A stretch of DNA of 20,561 nucleotides. Source: an uncultured cyanobacterium. GTDB lineage: Bacteria; Cyanobacteriota; Cyanobacteriia; CACIAM-69d. The stretch spans positions 1-20,561 of the forward strand of contig CALCTI010000261.1 in assembly GCA_937894105.1 (NCBI GenBank), written 5' to 3'. A model generated the notes under the pieces. It was not told the DNA's origin. It made no database searches and saw nothing but the letters and a program-made list of their open reading frames with translations. Every line of letters begins with the position of its first letter. Position 1 is the stretch's first letter. Positions 1 through 7,293 of the stretch are shown here, one piece after another. Position numbers and translations under genes: made by a program.

Positions 1-1
1 G

Positions 2-640
2 TATGAGGTGCGACTGCTAAATCTTCAATTGCACCCTGACTCGGTTGAGATAGAAGACTCACCAGAACGGACGGCGGCAGTTTTAGAACCCATTCGAGTT
101 TATGATTGGCGCAATTTATCAGAGGAAGACCGGTACCAGGCGATCGCCACATGCCTCGAGGAAGTGCTAGAAATTCCCGTGTGTCCCCAGCGCTGGGAAG
201 ATTGGCAATCCTGGATTAAACGGGCGATCGCCCACAACTGTGCCCTAGGGTTAACCTATGATGGACAGCCTCAAGATATTGTCAATTCCGCCCAAGCGAC
301 CTATACGAAATTTATAGGATTTGCAAAATATATAGTGAATTCTGGAGAGGTAATATATCGCGATCAACTTCAAAACAAATTGAAAATTAGTTCCGAAATT
401 TTGAACCTAGGGCTGGAAACATTAAAGGATCAGCAAGTTAATTATCAAGAAAAAAAAGACGGTCTCTTCCAGATATTCCTAGATGACAATCTGTCTCTAA
501 ATCCAAGTGAATTTAGCGCTAAATCAAAGACCTTTATTGAAGCAATTCAGGAGGAGATTTTTCAGCAGAATTATTTCTCCACCATTCCCATTCAAATTGT
601 TAAAACCCTTAATTCTTCCCTAATTTCGTTACCATCATAA
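2..640 (+). CDS. C-terminal part of a probable RecJ-like single-strand DNA exonuclease (5' end outside window)
   Basis: The reading frame is open from base 2 (tat gag gtg...), so the gene probably starts upstream; the GTG at 8 could serve as a start but has no room for a visible ribosome binding site. About 212 residues are present, ending in TAA at 638-640. The first residues (YEVRLLNLQLH) look like the last beta strand of an OB fold. They are followed by a DWRN segment, a Trp-rich stretch (CPQRWEDWQSW) and an alpha-helical region resembling a winged helix (FIGFAKYIVNSGEVIYRDQL...LGLETLKD). From memory this pattern resembles the C-terminal extension of cyanobacterial RecJ, which degrades 5'-ended single strands in repair. 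The catalytic DHH part is not in the window, so the name is an inference. It converges with the L,D-transpeptidase gene 34 bp away. Confidence 0.5.
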   Translation, partial: YEVRLLNLQLHPDSVEIEDSPERTAAVLEPIRVYDWRNLSEEDRYQAIATCLEEVLEIPVCPQRWEDWQSWIKRAIAHNCALGLTYDGQPQDIVNSAQATYTKFIGFAKYIVNSGEVIYRDQLQNKLKISSEILNLGLETLKDQQVNYQEKKDGLFQIFLDDNLSLNPSEFSAKSKTFIEAIQEEIFQQNYFSTIPIQIVKTLNSSLISLPS

Positions 641-646
641 TCGCGA

Positions 647-676
647 AATATTGTCAGGCTTTCACCGCACAATATT
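647..676. terminator. Candidate hairpin between convergent genes
   Basis: AATATTGT at 647-654 pairs perfectly with ACAATATT at 669-676, around a 14-base loop. It sits between the plus-strand stop (640) and the minus-strand stop codon (675-677), which it partly overlaps. The stem is AT-rich and no long T run follows on either strand, so termination is only suggested by position. Confidence 0.3.
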
Positions 677-1241
677 ACAGTTCGACCACCACCGTCATTC
701 CCACCTTTACCTGCTCAAACAGGGCAACAATATCTTCGTTTTTCATTCGCACGCAGCCGTGGGATACAGCTTGCCCAATTAACTCAGGATGGGGAGTACC
801 GTGGAAGCCAATCGAGTTGGTACCATCGGTCCAAAATCCAATCCACCGAGCCCCCAAAGGATTATCCTTGCCCGGAGGAACGATCGCCTCAGTGAAAGGA
901 TGCTGCCAGGTAGGCTCCTTTACCCGTTGCATCACTTCAAACTTTCCCGTCGGCGTTTCCCAGCCAGACCGCCCGATCGCCACCGGATAGCTGGCAATCA
1001 CCTGATCCCGACGGTATACATACACCCGCCGCTCTCCCAAGCGCAGCACCACACGGCGTTCTGCTTGAGGCAAATAATCGCCAACTGTACCCAAAGTGGG
1101 CAACTGGGGAGTGGGCAATGGGGTCGCAGGCACTGCCGATGCAGAAATGATCGCCCCCGAAGTCAGAATTCCCACTGCGGCGATCGCCCCTAAACCCTGT
1201 GCAAAAATGCCCACTGGCAAACCCTGAGCCTGTTGAAACAT
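675..1241 (-). CDS. L,D-transpeptidase (YkuD domain), secreted, copy 1
   Basis: 188 residues. An N-terminal hydrophobic stretch (about 8-36) looks like a signal peptide or anchor and is followed by a short Pro/Thr-rich linker. The YkuD domain starts at the RRVVLRLGERRVYVY strand (about 62-76) and carries IGFHGTP (H147) and the catalytic SHGCVRM motif (S160, H161, C163, R165). This family makes 3-3 cross-links in peptidoglycan, or attaches proteins to it, in the periplasm. The ATG at 1239-1241 lies only 12 bases after the stop of the preceding minus-strand gene, so the two probably form one transcript. No strong ribosome binding site is seen, which fits translational coupling. It is a close paralogue of that neighbour; both share LGERRVYVY, ASYPVAIG and WIGF. 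Full length for a short YkuD protein. Confidence 0.9.
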   Translation of the reverse strand: MFQQAQGLPVGIFAQGLGAIAAVGILTSGAIISASAVPATPLPTPQLPTLGTVGDYLPQAERRVVLRLGERRVYVYRRDQVIASYPVAIGRSGWETPTGKFEVMQRVKEPTWQHPFTEAIVPPGKDNPLGARWIGFWTDGTNSIGFHGTPHPELIGQAVSHGCVRMKNEDIVALFEQVKVGMTVVVEL

Positions 1242-1253
1242 AAGGCCGAAAGC

Positions 1254-1859
1254 TTAATTTTCTACAGTAACGGTTGTTCCCATTGTGACGTAGTTGAAAA
1301 GCTTCACCACATCACGGTTGTACATACGTACGCAGCCGTTCGATGCCGCTTTGCCGATGGAATTGACCGTCGGCGTACCGTGAAATCCAATAATCCCGTT
1401 GCTCATTTCAGCAAAGCCAATCCACCGCATCCCTAAGGCACTGTTGGGGCCTGGCTGGGTAATCTGCCCCGTCCAAGGATTTTGCCACACTGGATTTTCA
1501 ATACGCTGGAACACTTCAAAAGTGCCCGTTGGCGTGGGCGTCGATGACTTGCCGATCGCCACCGGATAGCTCGCCTCAACGCGATCACCCTTGTACACAT
1601 AGACCCGCCGCTCTCCCAAGCGCAATACGATCCGTACCTCTTGGGAATTGGGTAAATACTGACTGGCGTCGGCAAGGGGGGGGAGTTCAGGAGCCTGGAC
1701 AATACTCTGTAGAGCTTCTAACGAGGGTGCCAGGGCATTGGCTTCGGGGGTGTTGGCGATCGCCGGAACAGTTAAAGAGCTACTGCCCACGACAACCGTA
1801 GCAACGGTCAGTAAGGCTTTGCCAGTGTCCTTGAGAGTTGGGAAAGAATTTAACACCAT
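1254..1859 (-). CDS. L,D-transpeptidase (YkuD domain), secreted, copy 2
   Basis: 201 residues from the ATG at 1857-1859. I prefer this start because it leaves a clean signal peptide: a KDTGK basic region, a hydrophobic core, then VPAIA before NTPEA. A GTG at 1901 would add 14 residues that are not signal-like. The YkuD domain spans about 75-199, with IGFHGTP (H160) and the catalytic motif SNGCVRM (C176, R178). The motif residue before Gly is Asn174, where the downstream paralogue has His; both forms occur in the family. It should act on periplasmic peptidoglycan. It is the first gene of a two-gene minus-strand unit with the other L,D-transpeptidase 12 bp downstream, a local tandem duplication that has since diverged. 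Confidence 0.9.
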   Translation of the reverse strand: MVLNSFPTLKDTGKALLTVATVVVGSSSLTVPAIANTPEANALAPSLEALQSIVQAPELPPLADASQYLPNSQEVRIVLRLGERRVYVYKGDRVEASYPVAIGKSSTPTPTGTFEVFQRIENPVWQNPWTGQITQPGPNSALGMRWIGFAEMSNGIIGFHGTPTVNSIGKAASNGCVRMYNRDVVKLFNYVTMGTTVTVEN

Positions 1860-2072
1860 GGGGCGGGAGAAAATGGGATGGTTGGCGGTGGAACCTAGCA
1901 CTTAAGGGCAATACGGTCGGACTTTGAAGCTTTGCTCCAGCCCAAATTCGTAATATCGCTTAAGCATTACTTGGGTGCTACGTTGCCAATATTTACAGCA
2001 GCTTAGCACCATCTCTAGGGGGAAATTTAAGGATGTTTCGAGGAAGTTTTGAAACTAGGATTTAAATATTCC

Positions 2073-2101
2073 TTGACAGAATGCACCGACAAATTCAGAA
2101 T
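2073..2101 (+). promoter_or_regulatory. Candidate sigma-70-type promoter for rplU-rpmA
   Basis: TTGACA at 2073-2078 is a perfect -35 hexamer. It is followed after 17 bases by CAGAAT at 2096-2101, which matches the -10 consensus at four of six positions. It faces rplU and would give a leader of about 270 bases. The rest of 1902-2379 holds no convincing gene; an open frame at 2049-2276 shows no coding features. Confidence 0.45.
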
Positions 2102-2379
2102 TAAGAGCCGTCTTGTGCAGAAGCTTGGGCAAACGCGTCCAAGTCTGATCACAAAAGCGGCTTATCTAGGTTGTATTTCTAGATATAGGATCCCATTTCT
2201 TTTTGGCGATCGCCCGTCCATCGTGACACCCTTACGAACGTCCTATCTGCTCGGATCGGGTTCCGAAAAACGTTAAGGAGCTACTGTCTACCAGCAGCAA
2301 ACGCTGAATGCAGATGCTGACTTTCGACACGTGGTCCTACTTGGCTGCCCGTACGGCAAACTTAGCTTCCAGAAAATCC

Positions 2380-2757
2380 ATGGCATACGCAATTGTAGAA
2401 ACCAGTGGCACCCAGCTACGCATCGAGCCGGGTCGCTTTTATGATGTAAACCGCATCGCCGCTGAGGAGGGCGATACCGTCACCCTTGATCAGGTTTTGC
2501 TGGTTAACGATGGGGACTCGGTAGAAATTGGCCGCCCCACCATCGAAGGCGCGACGGTTACCGCCACCGTTGCTCGCCACATGCGCGGCAAAAAAATTAT
2601 TGTTTATAAGATGCAGCCCAAGAAGAAGACCCGTAAAAAGCGTGGTCATCGTCAGGAGTTAACTCGCATCACCATTGAGTCTATTGCCTTTGGCAGCAAG
2701 ACTTTAACCGCCGAAGACAGCAGCGCTGAGCCGGCTGAAGCCGCTGAAGCTGAGTAA
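2380..2757 (+). CDS. rplU: 50S ribosomal protein L21
   Basis: 125 residues. The start is set at the ATG at 2380 because L21 begins MAYAIVETSGTQ; the frame stays open upstream to 2308, but those 24 residues do not resemble L21. The family pattern is clear: AIVETSGTQLRIEPG near the N terminus, then VLLVNDGDSVEIGRP, and the basic RNA-binding segment KMQPKKKTRKKRGHRQ at about 86-101. L21 binds 23S rRNA in the large subunit. The C-terminal tail is rich in Glu and Ala (about 110-125). It is followed 149 bp later by rpmA, the usual bacterial pairing. The ribosome binding site is weak (CCAGAAAATCC), which is common for cyanobacterial genes. Confidence 0.97.
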   Translation: MAYAIVETSGTQLRIEPGRFYDVNRIAAEEGDTVTLDQVLLVNDGDSVEIGRPTIEGATVTATVARHMRGKKIIVYKMQPKKKTRKKRGHRQELTRITIESIAFGSKTLTAEDSSAEPAEAAEAE

Positions 2758-2906
2758 GCATTCGGAGTGGGAAGTTGGGGCAGTTAATTTAGGCTTTTCC
2801 CAGCTAGCTGTCCTACAATTTTTACTACTTCAGAAATTTTTGTTTGCACCGGTAGGTTGGGTGATCCGCCCTCCTACTGACACATTTCAAGTAAAAGAGA
2901 TTAACC

Positions 2907-3170
2907 ATGGCTCACAAGAAAGGTACCGGTAGTACTCGTAACGGCCGCGATTCAAACTCTAAACGTCTAGGCGTTAAGCGTTATGGCGGTGAAGCTGTGC
3001 GGGCTGGCAATAATTTGATTCGTCAGCGTGGCACCAAGATCCACCCCGGAAATAATGTGGGGCGCGGCAAAGATGACACCTTGTTTGCCCTAATTGACGG
3101 CACCGTAACTTTCGAGCGTCGGGGTCGAAGCGGTAAAAAGGTCAGCGTTTACGCAGCTGCTGAAGCGTAG
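2907..3170 (+). CDS. rpmA: 50S ribosomal protein L27
   Basis: 87 residues, full length, beginning MAHKKGTGSTRNGRDSNSKR. It shows the expected RLGVKRYGGEAVRAGNNLIRQRGT and HPGNNVGRGKDDTLFALIDG segments. The N-terminal tail of L27 reaches the peptidyl-transferase centre. No processed leader is present: Met-Ala starts the mature form, as in Gram-negative bacteria. The spacer before it (2758-2906) has only a weak purine-rich site (AAAAGAG) upstream of the ATG. It is co-directional with rplU and closed by the strong hairpin downstream. Confidence 0.98.
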   Translation: MAHKKGTGSTRNGRDSNSKRLGVKRYGGEAVRAGNNLIRQRGTKIHPGNNVGRGKDDTLFALIDGTVTFERRGRSGKKVSVYAAAEA

Positions 3171-3201
3171 GTTTCCTCGGGCCGCAATAAATAAAATAAG
3201 T

Positions 3202-3252
3202 CCATCCTTAAAAAGCTCCAAGTTTACGCAACAGGGAGCTTTTTAAGGATGG
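3202..3252. terminator. Perfect 18-bp inverted repeat, bidirectional terminator
   Basis: CCATCCTTAAAAAGCTCC at 3202-3219 is exactly complementary to 3235-3252, with a 15-base loop. It sits between the 3' ends of convergent rpmA (stop 3170) and the formylglutathione hydrolase gene (stop 3268). Internal A and T runs lie in the stem. A perfect stem of this length between convergent genes is best explained as a two-way terminator. Confidence 0.8.
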
Positions 3253-3267
3253 GCTGGTAACCATGAG

Positions 3268-4161
3268 TTACAGGGGAACGGGAAGCACTTCTAACCCTAA
3301 GTTGCGGTCGTGGTGGGCAAAATGGTCGCCAATAAAGGTGGCAATAAAGTAGTAGCTATGGTCATAGCCTTTTTGGTAGCGCAGCTCTAAAGGGTAGTCT
3401 GCAGATTTACAGGCGATCGCCATCTTCTCTGGCTGTAGCTGATCCTCCAAAAAGCCATCATTGGTCCCCTGGTCAATCAATATGGGAGCCCCGAACCCGC
3501 GCGTTCCCTTTGTAATCAAGGTAGTAGCATCGTACTCATCCCAAGTGCGGCGATCGCCCCCCAAATATCCAGCAAAGGCCTTTTCTCCCCAAGGCACCTG
3601 AGTAGGGGCAACAATAGGAGCAAAGGCCGAAATACTGCGGAAGTGATCGCCATTACGCAGCCCAATCACCAACGCCCCATGTCCTCCCATAGAATGACCA
3701 AAAATCCCCTGCTTCTCGGGAATAATTGAAAAATTTTGGGCGATCGCCCCCGGCAGCTCCGAAACCACATAGTCGTACATCCGATAGTGGCGTGACCAAG
3801 GATTCTCGGTGGCATTTACGTAAAATCCAGCCCCAGTGCCAAAATCCCAGGACTCATCCTCCCCCGGCAAATTGCACCCTCGCGGGCTGGTGTCCGGCGC
3901 AACCAAAATGCAGCCATACCGAGCTGCGTACCACTGCGCCCCGCCCTTTGTAACAAAATTTTGCTCAGCGCACGTTAGCCCGCTAAGCCAATACAGCACC
4001 GGGCAGGGTTTGGTCTCCCACAATGGCGGCAAGTAGACTCCCAAGCACATATCGCACTGAAGCACCGCTGACCAATGTCGGTAAATTCGCTGAGATCCGC
4101 CAAAACTACGGGCGGCAGACACTTGAGTTAGGAGCTGAGGAGACGCGGTGGACATAGGCAT
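3268..4161 (-). CDS. S-formylglutathione hydrolase (esterase D family)
   Basis: 297 residues, slightly longer than the usual 275-285. The enzyme hydrolyses S-formylglutathione to formate and glutathione, the last step of glutathione-dependent formaldehyde detoxification, in the cytoplasm. Visible features are PVLYWLSGLTCAEQNF (about 54-69), APDTSPRG (88-95), the nucleophile motif GHSMGGHGAL with Ser157, the acid Asp235 in QGTNDGF and the catalytic His268 in GYDHSYYF. Two in-frame ATGs (4161 and 4155) are possible starts; neither has a clear ribosome binding site. No glutathione-dependent formaldehyde dehydrogenase lies next to it, so it seems to be a lone gene. Confidence 0.93.
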   Translation of the reverse strand: MPMSTASPQLLTQVSAARSFGGSQRIYRHWSAVLQCDMCLGVYLPPLWETKPCPVLYWLSGLTCAEQNFVTKGGAQWYAARYGCILVAPDTSPRGCNLPGEDESWDFGTGAGFYVNATENPWSRHYRMYDYVVSELPGAIAQNFSIIPEKQGIFGHSMGGHGALVIGLRNGDHFRSISAFAPIVAPTQVPWGEKAFAGYLGGDRRTWDEYDATTLITKGTRGFGAPILIDQGTNDGFLEDQLQPEKMAIACKSADYPLELRYQKGYDHSYYFIATFIGDHFAHHDRNLGLEVLPVPL

Positions 4162-4419
4162 TGGTTAGGGCATTGATACCGATACTGAAGGCAATTAAAA
4201 GGCAAAGCACAAAAATTGTCAGGGATATCGAACAGGTAAAACGGGGAGGGGAGGGGCGATCGCTATAATTGCCCCACCAATAATCCGCTAAACTCAACGG
4301 CGCTAATATCGCAAAGCCCGTAAGCTCTGGGGATATTATGAAAGTAATCAGGCATTACATTAACCCAGCATTGTCCTGGAAGATAAAGCGCCCCAATCCC
4401 CATTTAATTCATCGCAGCC

Positions 4420-4552
4420 CTAGGGCATGTCATTAATTAAGAGCCAGAAGCCTTATACAGTGGGGAGTACACGCTCTTTCAAAACAAAAAAGACTAGGGG
4501 CTGAAACCGTTATAGCGAAAGGCTTTGAGGTTTAAATGATGACAGCCCCCAG
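4420..4552 (-). mobile_element. 133-bp MITE-like repeat, copy A (reverse orientation)
   Basis: On the minus strand this region reads CTGGGGGCTGTCATC at one end and AATGACATGCCCTAG at the other. It aligns without gaps, at roughly seven bases in ten by eye, with copies at 10164-10296 and 13495-13627. The most conserved block is GTGTACTCCCCACTG-TATAAGGCTTCTGG, at plus-strand positions about 4444-4472. The ends are imperfect inverted repeats flanked by TA/TG. It fills most of the gap between the formylglutathione hydrolase gene and the secreted-protein gene; nothing else was recognised in 4162-4615. Confidence 0.8.
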
Positions 4553-4615
4553 TGGGACAGCGATTTATCGAGAAAAACTGCCATAACTGACTAACAACTA
4601 CTTGGACTCTAACCT

Positions 4616-5035
4616 ATGACTATGAAACCCTATCTCGCCTGGGGAGGACTGTCTGCCGCCGCTGCCATCATTATTGGCAGCTTTGTGTCACCCGCGATCG
4701 CCAGCTGGACCGACCCCCAGGAGGAAAACGAAACCGTCCGTATTCGCTTTCAAAATGACTACACTCGTAGCATTTTTTCCCTAGCCATTTCTCCGCGCCG
4801 CATAGACGACTGGCAAGATCTGCTCGGATCAGACATCGTTAAAAGCAGCGAATCTATTGATCTAGAGCTTAATTACACCGAGTTGCGTAATCGAGGCTGC
4901 GAGTATCGAATTCGCGCCGTATACTCTGACGGCAGCACGACCATCCTGGAAGATCCTCCTTACAATCTGTGCAGAATACGTCACGTCAAATTTGGAGCCC
5001 GTCCCTCCGCCAACCCCTACAGTCCAGAAGGTTAA
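4616..5035 (+). CDS. Small secreted protein of unknown function with one probable disulfide
   Basis: 139 residues. A signal peptide is clear: MTMKP, a hydrophobic core at about 8-25, then SPAIAS with likely cleavage near residue 29-30. The mature part is predicted beta-rich, with FQNDYTRSIFSLAISPRRIDDWQDLLGSD (about 46-73) and exactly two cysteines, C95 and C119. The combination of a strand with N-x-(S/T)-x(2-4) residues, a Trp-x-x-(D/L)LLG turn and two Cys recalls a group of short periplasmic cyanobacterial proteins, some of which I recall being mislabelled as argininosuccinate lyase. That is memory, not a search result, and no enzymatic residues are visible. The ATG at 4616 has no clear ribosome binding site; ATG at 4622 is an alternative. 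A terminator follows. Confidence 0.75.
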   Translation: MTMKPYLAWGGLSAAAAIIIGSFVSPAIASWTDPQEENETVRIRFQNDYTRSIFSLAISPRRIDDWQDLLGSDIVKSSESIDLELNYTELRNRGCEYRIRAVYSDGSTTILEDPPYNLCRIRHVKFGARPSANPYSPEG

Positions 5036-5068
5036 CCCCAAGTTTTCCTTAACAATCTACTGGCAATC

Positions 5069-5108
5069 CCCGCAGCTTAGGTCATACCATCGGCTGCGGG
5101 ATTTTTTA
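5069..5108 (+). terminator. Rho-independent terminator after the small secreted protein gene
   Basis: CCCGCAGC at 5069-5076 pairs with GCTGCGGG at 5093-5100, followed immediately by ATTTTTTAGG (5101-5110). A stem of eight base pairs plus a T run is the classic form. It lies 34 bases after the stop codon at 5035. Confidence 0.8.
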
Positions 5109-5331
5109 GGACCACACCCCTAAAAAGAGTTCCCCCCTCACCCCCTTAGTGCTGTAGGAAAGAGATTTAGGGAAAGGGAAATAGCAATATAGCGGGGCTT
5201 CTGTATCTGGGGCTACAAAGCTTTAATACAGTTGTCATCAGGCGCGCACTTTACATCCGTGACCTGGATCACAAAACATCATTTATTAGGTCACTTTTCC
5301 GCCAGCCATTAGTCACTTTTTATCGCACTAT

Positions 5332-5359
5332 CGATCGCAGTTAATTTTGTCTGCGATCG
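5332..5359. repeat. 9-bp perfect inverted repeat built on HIP1
   Basis: CGATCGCAG (5332-5340) and CTGCGATCG (5351-5359) are exact reverse complements around a 10-base AT-rich loop. It lies about 100 bp upstream of the small gene at 5461 and has no T run. It could be an operator, an RNA hairpin in the leader or two HIP1 sites in inverted order. The remainder of 5109-5460 shows only a short direct repeat of AGTCACTTTT/GGTCACTTTT (about 5289-5320). Confidence 0.5.
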
Positions 5360-5460
5360 CTGATTTAATCCCTTATTTTGTGGATACTGTATATATCGAA
5401 AGAGGTAGGCAATTTATCTCATTTTGTAATATAGAACCTGATGTTTACTAGGAGTAAAAA

Positions 5461-5667
5461 GTGGCTTTTCAATTTGATTTATCGTCTATCAACAGCAATA
5501 ACATTGCAGAAATTTTCTCAGAGGTTTGGGATTCTGGAAGAATCACTGAGTGCGAACGCCTCGAACTTCGGAGTGCCTTACTCAATGGAGACTTAAGCAA
5601 TGACGACTACGCTGCCATTGACCGCCTGGTGCACGCTGTAAAGCGCGGCTGGCTAAGCTTAAGCTAA
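5461..5667 (+). CDS. Small acidic protein of unknown function (68 aa)
   Basis: Starts with GTG at 5461, preceded at good spacing by the ribosome binding site AGGAGT (about 5450-5455). This start makes MAFQFDLSSINSNNIAEIF. The protein is predicted all-helical and soluble, with no signal peptide. The pattern SGRITECERLELRSALLNGDLSNDDYAAIDRLVHAVKRGWL resembles a recurring short cyanobacterial motif (I-T-x-x-(E/D)-R-x-x-L ... L-x-x-(E/D)-(E/D) ... I-x-R-L ... G), seen in small orphan proteins; I do not know its function. It stands alone in a gene-poor stretch. Confidence 0.7.
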   Translation: MAFQFDLSSINSNNIAEIFSEVWDSGRITECERLELRSALLNGDLSNDDYAAIDRLVHAVKRGWLSLS

Positions 5668-6168
5668 AAATGTCTGTGAAATTGACGCGAATTTTCAGCA
5701 ATAAGTCTTGCTCCAGTCTGACTTTCTGGTTAGATAAATTTTTAAGATTTACCCAGCAATATTTGGTCCATCGAATCAACATCACGCTTTATTAAATTTG
5801 CACAGAACAATCTAAAAATACGCCCTTTAAAGCTCATCAGAATATTAGCAACACATTACGAAGTCAGGAATATCAAAGGAATTAGGTGTCTAGCTAAGCC
5901 CGGACCCAATCAAAATTAAGCATCTAAAGATATTCAGTTTTGATCCGGTGCCCAGCCAAGATAAAGATGCTGTTAAATTCAACTTGATTGTTAGATTTAG
6001 TAATAAAAATGTTATTTTCGAGGTTGCTAGCTTCCCCTGACCGTATAAGAATTCTCCGTATTAGACGTCGGCACTTAATTCCTTTGCATTAGGCGATAAG
6101 TATTTTAGGCGATAGATATTATGCTTTCGCTGATTTCTTAAGTACGACTAGCCTGGGCACCTTTATCT
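5668..6168. other. Gene-free stretch with one imperfect hairpin
   Basis: No coding frame with support was found. The only visible structure is an imperfect inverted repeat: CCGGA-cccaa-TCAAAA (about 5900-5915) against TTTTGATCCGG (5938-5948), with four or five unpaired bases in the left arm. The stretch is AT-rich. Confidence 0.4.
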
Positions 6169-6456
6169 ATGTTGGCGATCGCAATTCACCTTTCTCCCCA
6201 AGGGCATCATCTAATAGGACTTGCCCTAACTGTGTATCTGCTAGGCTTCACTGCGTGCTACGTACAGGCACTGGGCAAGAAACTTGATCAGCGGCTTTCC
6301 CTCATCTCTTCAATAAACGCTGACGATTCAAGCCCTTCCAACACTGGCGATCGGAAAGAAAAGCAATTGCCCCAGTGGAAAGAAGCTGCCGCCATAGTCT
6401 TTCCGCCTATTTGGTCAGAACTTCTATGGTTTCGCCGTTTATGGGAGCGTTCGTAA
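6169..6456 (+). CDS. Possible small membrane protein (95 aa)
   Basis: ATG at 6169, TAA at 6454-6456. The N terminus has one hydrophobic helix (about residues 14-34, HLIGLALTVYLLGFTACYV). A charged, Ser-rich middle (about 43-66) and a Trp-containing C-terminal segment (FPPIWSELLWFRRLWERS) follow, so a single-pass inner-membrane protein with a cytoplasmic tail is plausible. There is no clear ribosome binding site and no family I recognise. A frame of similar length lies antisense (6288-6575), but it lacks such organised features. It could still be a chance frame. Confidence 0.4.
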   Translation: MLAIAIHLSPQGHHLIGLALTVYLLGFTACYVQALGKKLDQRLSLISSINADDSSPSNTGDRKEKQLPQWKEAAAIVFPPIWSELLWFRRLWERS

Positions 6457-6577
6457 ACTGATTGACTCTCACTTTTGCAAAATTCTGAACGAGACTTCAT
6501 GGATTTCAGCAATCCGCCCATCATTGGAATCAGCAAAGCTTCTAACCTTCGGTGATGGTGCCCCAAATATTTCATCG

Positions 6578-6832
6578 CTAACCTTGCGCTTCAGCAACGA
6601 TGTTGTTGACACCAAAAGCAATATTTTTTTCGGAGCCGCGTTCCATATTGAGTCGCTCCGCTAACGCCAGCACCGACGAGTTGGGAACCTGAACGTAGTC
6701 GCCATCTTGCCCGTACCGCAACAGTTGGGGCAAATTCGCAATCCAGTTTTCTTCGCTCATCACGTCAACTACGGTCTTTGGAATAGGGCTTAAACTTTGA
6801 GCCTGCTCCGATTGAGATAGGGGCACGTCCAT
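6578..6832 (-). CDS. Small protein of unknown function (84 aa)
   Basis: ATG at 6830-6832 on the minus strand, preceded by AAGGAT at about seven bases, a good ribosome binding site. The sequence starts MDVPLSQSEQAQSLSPIP, carries a VVDVMSEENWIANLPQLLRYG segment and ends with FGVNNIVAEAQG. It has no cysteine, signal peptide or membrane segment. The short leader-like composition and Gly end are reminiscent of precursor peptides, but no modifying enzymes are nearby, so that is only a thought. It converges with the possible small membrane-protein gene. Confidence 0.6.
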   Translation of the reverse strand: MDVPLSQSEQAQSLSPIPKTVVDVMSEENWIANLPQLLRYGQDGDYVQVPNSSVLALAERLNMERGSEKNIAFGVNNIVAEAQG

Positions 6833-7240
6833 AGAAATATCCTTATTGCTTAAATTGCTATTGAGCGTTGCGTGTCATTGGCGATCGCCCACACGAACCA
6901 AGCCCAGCCATAAAGCATAGTAATTCCCTAAAAATCAAAGATCTACCTAACGGCTGAGCTGCACGTAAAACCGAGATTAACAGCTTACAAATTGATCAGT
7001 GATCTTTTATCAATTCGACCCTGTTTTGGCTCCTGTTTTGAAGGCAGAATCCCATGCAAGACATTTATTACTACAAGAATCACGTCATTAGTCACAAAAT
7101 CCTCAATAAATGCCGAAAGCAAGGTAAAGATGTCTAAATAAATTACGGCTTATTCATGAACTTTAATTAATCAAATAGTGTCAATTATCGTACGCTTAGA
7201 TATTTACTAACCAAGAAACTCTCAAGTACCTAATGAGGCA
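6833..7240. other. AT-rich stretch without recognised genes
   Basis: Presumably contains the promoter of the minus-strand small gene. One inverted repeat is visible: AATTGAT (6990-6996) and ATCAATT (7009-7015), with a 12-base loop. Nothing else stood out. Confidence 0.35.
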
Positions 7241-7293
7241 GATTAGGGCTGAAAGATCCTCCAGTAGAGGCTTTGGGTTTTAATTAATGACAG
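7241..7293 (-). mobile_element. Degenerate half copy of the 133-bp repeat
   Basis: On the plus strand, ATTAGGGCTGAAAG near 7242 and AATTAATGACAG ending at 7293 match, in order and spacing (about 53-59 bases), the inner and outer marks of the first half of copy A read on the same strand (about 4493-4545). The other half is missing. An inverted match TTAGGGCT (7243-7250) / AGCCCTAA (7339-7346) might bound a shorter derivative. Confidence 0.5.

Noticed and set aside
789..1193. 134-codon plus-strand frame antisense to the first L,D-transpeptidase
   Set aside because: Arg/Pro/His-rich shadow of a conserved gene.
2049..2276. 75-codon frame in the rplU leader
   Set aside because: It overlaps the predicted promoter, shows no domain and has no ribosome binding site.
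6288..6575. 95-codon minus-strand frame opposite the possible small membrane protein
   Set aside because: Lacks a ribosome binding site and organised features; the plus-strand frame, with its hydrophobic helix, is the better candidate.
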